DNA from: an uncultured Erysipelotrichaceae bacterium
GTDB taxonomy: Bacteria; Bacillota_I; Bacilli_A; RF39; UBA660
DNA length: 33,984 nucleotides
Direction: 5' to 3'
NCBI GenBank assembly: GCA_902780395.1
Contig: CACZFH010000017.1
Coordinates: 1 to 33,984 of the forward strand
The notes beneath the pieces are model-generated. The model was not told the origin of the DNA and ran no database searches. It saw only the letters and a program-made list of their open reading frames with translations. Position numbers and translations under genes: made by a program. Each line of letters opens with the position of its first letter. Positions within the stretch are counted from its first letter, which is position 1. Below, in pieces: positions 30,140-33,984 of this stretch.

Positions 30140-30570
30140 TTTGTTCTTTGATGGTTCTTTCTTTCTATATCTATTAAACTTATGTTTTTACAAATTGCTA
30201 TTTCTAAATCTTCTATTTTTTTATCGATAGAATATTTTGCTTCATCATAGGTCCAACCATCTGGAATATTATTATGAAAAATTTCAGATTTTTCCTCTTC
30301 TGACATATTAAGATACTCTTCTTTTGTTTTATAAGACATTACCCATATATATAAATTTTCAAGTTTCATCAATTTAAATCTTTTGTTTGCACTGCTCTTT
30401 GGATTACTATAAAGATCTTTTATTATATCTATTTTATCTAATTCCCTTTTGATATCCTTTAATTCATCTTCATAAATAATTGAATTAGGGCTTTTTTTGG
30501 CTTTTTCTAATTCTTGATTATATGTATTTTCTATTTCATTTCTTATTCTTAGTAATTCTTCTATATCCAT
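30136..30570 (-). CDS. Small partner protein coupled to the metallopeptidase gene
   Basis: This 144-residue charged helical protein begins MDIEELLRIRNEIENTYNQE and has a coiled-coil-like first half (about 1-60). NNIPDGWTYDEAKYSIDKKI is found near residue 105. No family is recognised. Start 30570 follows AAGGTGAAAAA; the longer frame would overlap the DUF362 gene. Its stop overlaps the peptidase start by 4 nt. The tight pairing suggests the two proteins act together, for example as regulator, chaperone or immunity partner; this is inference only. Confidence 0.72.
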   Translation of the reverse strand: MDIEELLRIRNEIENTYNQELEKAKKSPNSIIYEDELKDIKRELDKIDIIKDLYSNPKSSANKRFKLMKLENLYIWVMSYKTKEEYLNMSEEEKSEIFHNNIPDGWTYDEAKYSIDKKIEDLEIAICKNISLIDIERKNHQRTK

Positions 30571-30586
30571 TTTTTCACCTTGCTTT

Positions 30587-31477
30587 TTATATTTCAATTA
30601 ACTCATACTCCGTACTTCCTAAACCTAATGATTCAGCATATTCTGTTATATGTCTTCCTACTCTGGTATCTATTCTTTCTTTCATTTGTTCTTTACCAGG
30701 ATCTGTACTATTACAAATAGCATCAATAAAAGCTTGATCATTAGCAACTGGATCTAAGCTAGCAAAGATTCCAATATCATTCATGACAGGATCTTTTTGA
30801 TTACAATCACAATCACAATCTACACTAATAGTATTGGCAACTGTAATATATACTATTGGTTTATTGTTTTCTTTTAAATAATCTGCTACTGCTTTAGCAG
30901 CTTCAGCCATAGACTCAATAAAATCTATTTGCTCATATTTACATGACCAGCATTTATCTGGATCTTCTGTTTGACCACAACTATGAATATAAGCTTTACC
31001 ATTCCTTGAGGCAATACCTATAGATTGATTCTTTAAATTAGCACCAAAACCTCCCATAGCATGTCCTTTGCCATGGGCAAGGTTTAAAATAGAATCATAA
31101 TTTTTAAAATTTTCTCCAATAATATCATATTTTAAGTGCTTTCCGTTATGAACAGGTATTTTAAATTCACCTTTTCCATCCATAATATCAACACCTTTTC
31201 CAATATCCATAAAACCATGCTCTTTGGCTGTTTTTAAATGTTCTGCTTCATCATTACGTGATCCTGGATAAGCTGTGTTACATTCAATAATTGTTCCATT
31301 TAGTTTTTCTACCAATGGAGCAATTACATCAGCTTTTAAATAACCTTTGGCACCTCTTTCTCCAGTAGATACCTTAACACCTACATTTCCTGGTAATTCT
31401 ACTCCAAGTTTTTCATAAATTTTAATTAAATTTTCTGCATTTATTTCTTTGCAATAATATACGATTGATTTTTCCAT
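30587..31477 (-). CDS. DUF362 domain protein (probable iron-sulfur/metal protein)
   Basis: This 296-residue protein fits the DUF362 family. It has KVSTGERGAKGYLKADVIAP (about 35-54), NTAYPGSRNDEAEHLKTAKEHGF, LAHGKGHAMGGFGANLKNQSIGIASRNGK, a cysteine cluster CGQTEDPDKCWSCKYEQ, then SVDCDCDCNQKDPVMNDIG with FASLDPVANDQAFIDAI. The cysteines are suited to an iron-sulfur or other metal site; family members are often annotated as ferredoxin-like, with no fixed reaction. AGGAGG lies 4 nt before the ATG. It heads a unit with the two genes downstream (16-nt gap, then a 4-nt overlap). Confidence 0.88.
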   Translation of the reverse strand: MEKSIVYYCKEINAENLIKIYEKLGVELPGNVGVKVSTGERGAKGYLKADVIAPLVEKLNGTIIECNTAYPGSRNDEAEHLKTAKEHGFMDIGKGVDIMDGKGEFKIPVHNGKHLKYDIIGENFKNYDSILNLAHGKGHAMGGFGANLKNQSIGIASRNGKAYIHSCGQTEDPDKCWSCKYEQIDFIESMAEAAKAVADYLKENNKPIVYITVANTISVDCDCDCNQKDPVMNDIGIFASLDPVANDQAFIDAICNSTDPGKEQMKERIDTRVGRHITEYAESLGLGSTEYELIEI

Positions 31478-31507
31478 ATATCCTCCTTATTAATAATAGA
31501 ATATCAA

Positions 31508-31540
31508 AAAATAAGAAAAGATACAAATAATTGTATCTTT
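31508..31540 (-). terminator. Terminator of the prepilin-like gene
   Basis: 10-bp perfect stem AAAGATACAA/TTGTATCTTT (31517-31540) with a 4-nt loop and T-rich tail, starting 3 nt after the stop. Confidence 0.85.
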
Positions 31541-31543
31541 ATC

Positions 31544-33883
31544 TTAATCTTTTGCCCAATTGACGTAGACTGTTGTTGTACATGATTCCCATCTGAGGTC
31601 ACAACCTGGAGTCCATGTTGAGTACATATTTTTCGTATTGTAATCCATTTTTGCCTGATCTAAATAATGTCCTTTTTTATCTGTCCATTCTTTTCCTGAC
31701 ACAGCATGGTGTCCTGTTTTCTTAAAACATACGGCATTTGGGTTATTATAATCGGCAAAACCTGGATTAGTGTTTCCATTTTGTCCGGCAGAACCAATGA
31801 CATAGTCATATTCATATCGGAAATATACACTCCAACCATCATCTCTAGTACGCTCTACGTATCCTTTAGAACCTGGATATGTTGTATCTTGACTTAATCG
31901 GTGTTGGCCAGAACCACCACCACACCAAGTTCCTCCATCACCATTTACTAAAAAGTTTAAAAAGTTCTTTGTCCAACGTGCATATAAAGTAACTACTCCA
32001 TTATTAGTTGAGGTTAGACTGGTAACAGTTTTTGTTCCATCAGAGTTGTAATAAGTTCCCGTACCATCTGCCTTAGTATTATATTTAGCTACATGATATC
32101 CTACTCTTTTGAATGTACTTGCTGCTATAGTGCAAGGCTTTCCGTATGTACAAGTTGTATTACTCATTGTACCAGTTCCACCATTATTATTATATTTTAT
32201 GGTATAGGTATTAGCAGTACATTTTGCTGTGAAAGTTCTAGCAGTTGCTCCTGCCGTTGTATCTGGTGTATAGGTTGCTTTTGATCCTCTATCATTGATT
32301 CCACTACTCTCCCAAACGCAAGTATATCCTGTTTTTGATATAGATGGTAGGGTCACAACTGGAGGTGTCCACTTTGCAGCAAATGCTACTTCTCCTTGAT
32401 CATTTCTTAAATTCTTAAAAGATGTTTCTTTTCTTCCTGTTGATGATGTTTCAGTTGCTGTTGTTGTTCCATAGACATGTGGACTATTGGTCATATTTGT
32501 AATATCCCAACCATTAAATGTATAAGCAAAGCTTGAAGAAGCGGAACTAAATGATGATCCTGTATAATCTAAAGTAATACCATTATCTACATTTAATGTT
32601 ACTACTACATTTTTGGTAGGATTATTTATATTTATTTGCTCATCTTCTTTAGCTTGAGTAGGATGATTTGCTCCATGATTTCCACCATCTAGTGCATAAC
32701 TTAATTGATATAGTAAATCCACCTTATAATCATACTCTTGAGTAATATAATTTCCGGCAGCATCTGCTATTGTTACATATATTTTATGAGATGAACCATT
32801 ATTTGTACTACTTATTTGTGGTAATACTTTATCTTTATTATATGCTTCATAGCCATTATTTGATTTTATATCTTCTGTTGTTTTACTACATGTATCTGCA
32901 TCATAAGATATACACATTTTCATATCAGCCTCACTACTCAAATTGTCGGAAGCAGCAAAATTTAATTTTGGTGTGTTAGAATTAAAGGTATTTTCACTAG
33001 AGACAATTGTAGATGTATTAAGCTCTGGTGGTGTATTATCTAGTACATAAGGTCCAAAGTAAAGGATGTTTCCTTCTCCTTCTACTGAGGCTTCTTTCTT
33101 CCATTCTTTTCCAGCTATGTCTTGTAGTTTATCGACACGAACTACTAAATAATACTCTCCTGTTAAATTTTCAGGTGTAGTGATTTTATTTGATGTTACT
33201 TCTATTGTATTTCCGTTTAATATTTTATTCTTTTGATTTTCTTTTCCTGGAACTGTAAGAGAAACTAATTCCCAGTTGTTCATGATACTGGTATTTTTAC
33301 CTGTACTAAATCCATATGATAATTGAACATTATTATCAATACCTGTATCACTCATTATTGTTAATTTTATACTTCTTCTTTTATATTTAATACTATTACT
33401 ACTTGCTGGATTGGCACTAATATCCATAATGATATCAGATTGAACACTACAAATATCAGCATTAGGGATTCCTTCTTTTGGATACTTGTATGTTTCACTA
33501 AAACTGCCATCAATATTTTCTTTACAAACAATACTTGTAGAATAGCCATATTTTCCATCTATTTTAACTACTTTAACAAAAGTGTCATTTCCTTCACAAG
33601 TGGTTTTATCAATGGGAATATCTTTTATTAAATCTCTTTTCTTTAATTGTTGATAAGAGATAATAGCACAACCAGATTCTTCTCTCCCAAATAAATCTTC
33701 TTCATATGAGCTTAAATATAATTTAGCAGCATGTTTTAAGCTTTCTGCATACGTTTGATATTCCTTATTTTCATTGCCTTCTCTAATATTACGAATCATA
33801 GGAATAGCAATTGCTGTGATTATTCCCATGATAACAATAGCTACTAGTAATTCTACTAATGTAAATCCTTTTTTATTTTTCAT
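31544..33883 (-). CDS. Prepilin-like surface protein with Flg_new (InlB B-type) repeats
   Basis: This 779-residue protein begins MKNKKGFTLVELLVAIVIMG, a type IV prepilin/pseudopilin signal with cleavage expected after G6, the methylated F7 and E at mature position 5. A pilin-like alpha spine and globular part follow to about residue 140. Then come Ig-like segments (YVLDNTPPEL, ASDNLSSEADMKMC), InlB B/Flg_new-like repeats (YQLSYALDGGNHG, YTIKYNNNGGTGTM to VVTLYARWTK) and a Cys/Gly-rich end of about 130 residues. Start 33883 is inferred: an ATG at 33952 lies on a -10-like TATAAT and has no ribosome site. Peptidase and pilus machinery are not in the window. Likely a cell-surface adhesin-like pilin. 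Confidence 0.85.
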   Translation of the reverse strand: MKNKKGFTLVELLVAIVIMGIITAIAIPMIRNIREGNENKEYQTYAESLKHAAKLYLSSYEEDLFGREESGCAIISYQQLKKRDLIKDIPIDKTTCEGNDTFVKVVKIDGKYGYSTSIVCKENIDGSFSETYKYPKEGIPNADICSVQSDIIMDISANPASSNSIKYKRRSIKLTIMSDTGIDNNVQLSYGFSTGKNTSIMNNWELVSLTVPGKENQKNKILNGNTIEVTSNKITTPENLTGEYYLVVRVDKLQDIAGKEWKKEASVEGEGNILYFGPYVLDNTPPELNTSTIVSSENTFNSNTPKLNFAASDNLSSEADMKMCISYDADTCSKTTEDIKSNNGYEAYNKDKVLPQISSTNNGSSHKIYVTIADAAGNYITQEYDYKVDLLYQLSYALDGGNHGANHPTQAKEDEQININNPTKNVVVTLNVDNGITLDYTGSSFSSASSSFAYTFNGWDITNMTNSPHVYGTTTATETSSTGRKETSFKNLRNDQGEVAFAAKWTPPVVTLPSISKTGYTCVWESSGINDRGSKATYTPDTTAGATARTFTAKCTANTYTIKYNNNGGTGTMSNTTCTYGKPCTIAASTFKRVGYHVAKYNTKADGTGTYYNSDGTKTVTSLTSTNNGVVTLYARWTKNFLNFLVNGDGGTWCGGGSGQHRLSQDTTYPGSKGYVERTRDDGWSVYFRYEYDYVIGSAGQNGNTNPGFADYNNPNAVCFKKTGHHAVSGKEWTDKKGHYLDQAKMDYNTKNMYSTWTPGCDLRWESCTTTVYVNWAKD

Positions 33884-33897
33884 ATAATCACGTATAA

Positions 33898-33935
33898 TCA
33901 ATCTTAAGGGAATATATCCTTTTGATTGATCCCTT
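33898..33935 (-). promoter_or_regulatory. Leader RNA with possible H-type pseudoknot before the prepilin-like gene
   Basis: On the minus strand the leader reads AAGGGA (33935-33930), TCAATC (33929-33924), a 12-nt loop, TCCCTT (33911-33906), AA, GATTGA (33903-33898). The two 6-bp helices interlock, which defines a pseudoknot. The last helix ends 14 nt before the ATG. Confidence 0.4.
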
Positions 33936-33984
33936 TCATTTATATTTTTCATTATATATTTTATAATGAAATTGCACTGTGGAT

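Noticed and set aside
1-33984. UGA used as tryptophan (Mollicute code)
   Set aside because: Genes end correctly at normal stops including UGA (the 4-nt ATGA overlaps), and tryptophans are encoded by TGG.

Overview
The window is a strongly AT-rich chromosomal segment of a low-GC Gram-positive bacterium. Evidence: canonical -35/-10 promoters with 17-bp spacing, AGGAGG-type ribosome sites, intrinsic terminators after most units, a CpsB/C/D capsule tyrosine-phosphorylation module, and Firmicute-type families (MgtE, DUF1846, DUF1003, a GluRS of about 550 residues). The style (very compact, prepilin-like surface protein with Flg_new repeats, many unknown small proteins) suggests an uncultured gut Bacilli/Erysipelotrichia/RF39-like lineage; this placement is an inference. 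Reading frames are intact with the standard code. No IS element, integrase, phage module or CRISPR array was seen, and no gene-free stretch exceeds about 210 bases.

Region 1 (1-12640, all minus strand) is a capsule/exopolysaccharide locus read from right to left. cpsC-cpsD-cpsB (chain length, BY-kinase, PHP phosphatase) end in a terminator. The priming sugar transferase follows with its own promoters. Two unknown proteins come next, then a promoter and a leader terminator. The biosynthetic operon then holds a GT4 glycosyltransferase, a truncated pyruvyl-transferase-like protein, a GT2 glycosyltransferase, an EpsG-type polymerase, LicD, a flippase, a second LicD and a truncated acyltransferase, closed by a terminator. 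Two LicD proteins suggest a polymer decorated with phospho-linked groups such as phosphocholine.

Region 2 (12700-19200) is mixed. It holds a secreted/membrane protein of unknown role, gltX behind two paralogous membrane proteins (one with a zinc ribbon), tRNA-Gln(CUG), a CPBP-family membrane protease and a LysE-type exporter.

Region 3 (19200-23650, minus) is the most unusual part. Three adjacent genes encode proteins built almost entirely of a 28-residue repeat with consensus like AK-IKGADI--H-QVVIDSK followed by N--YNY-F. They are surrounded by three small genes whose promoters share an identical 18-bp block, CAACATATGTAGTATAAT, in which a palindrome overlaps the spacer next to the -10. This looks like a small co-regulated system; the operator resembles a Firmicute LexA box but is not a perfect match.

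Region 4 (23700-33984) holds mgtE on the plus strand, two small proteins, a DUF1846 protein, a DUF1003 membrane protein, a small plus-strand gene, a probable HExxH zinc peptidase translationally coupled to a small partner, a DUF362 protein, and a large prepilin-like surface protein with Flg_new repeats. The prepilin-like gene has a leader RNA that can fold as an H-type pseudoknot.

A recurring feature is extreme economy at 3' ends: many terminator hairpins contain the stop codon of the gene they end.
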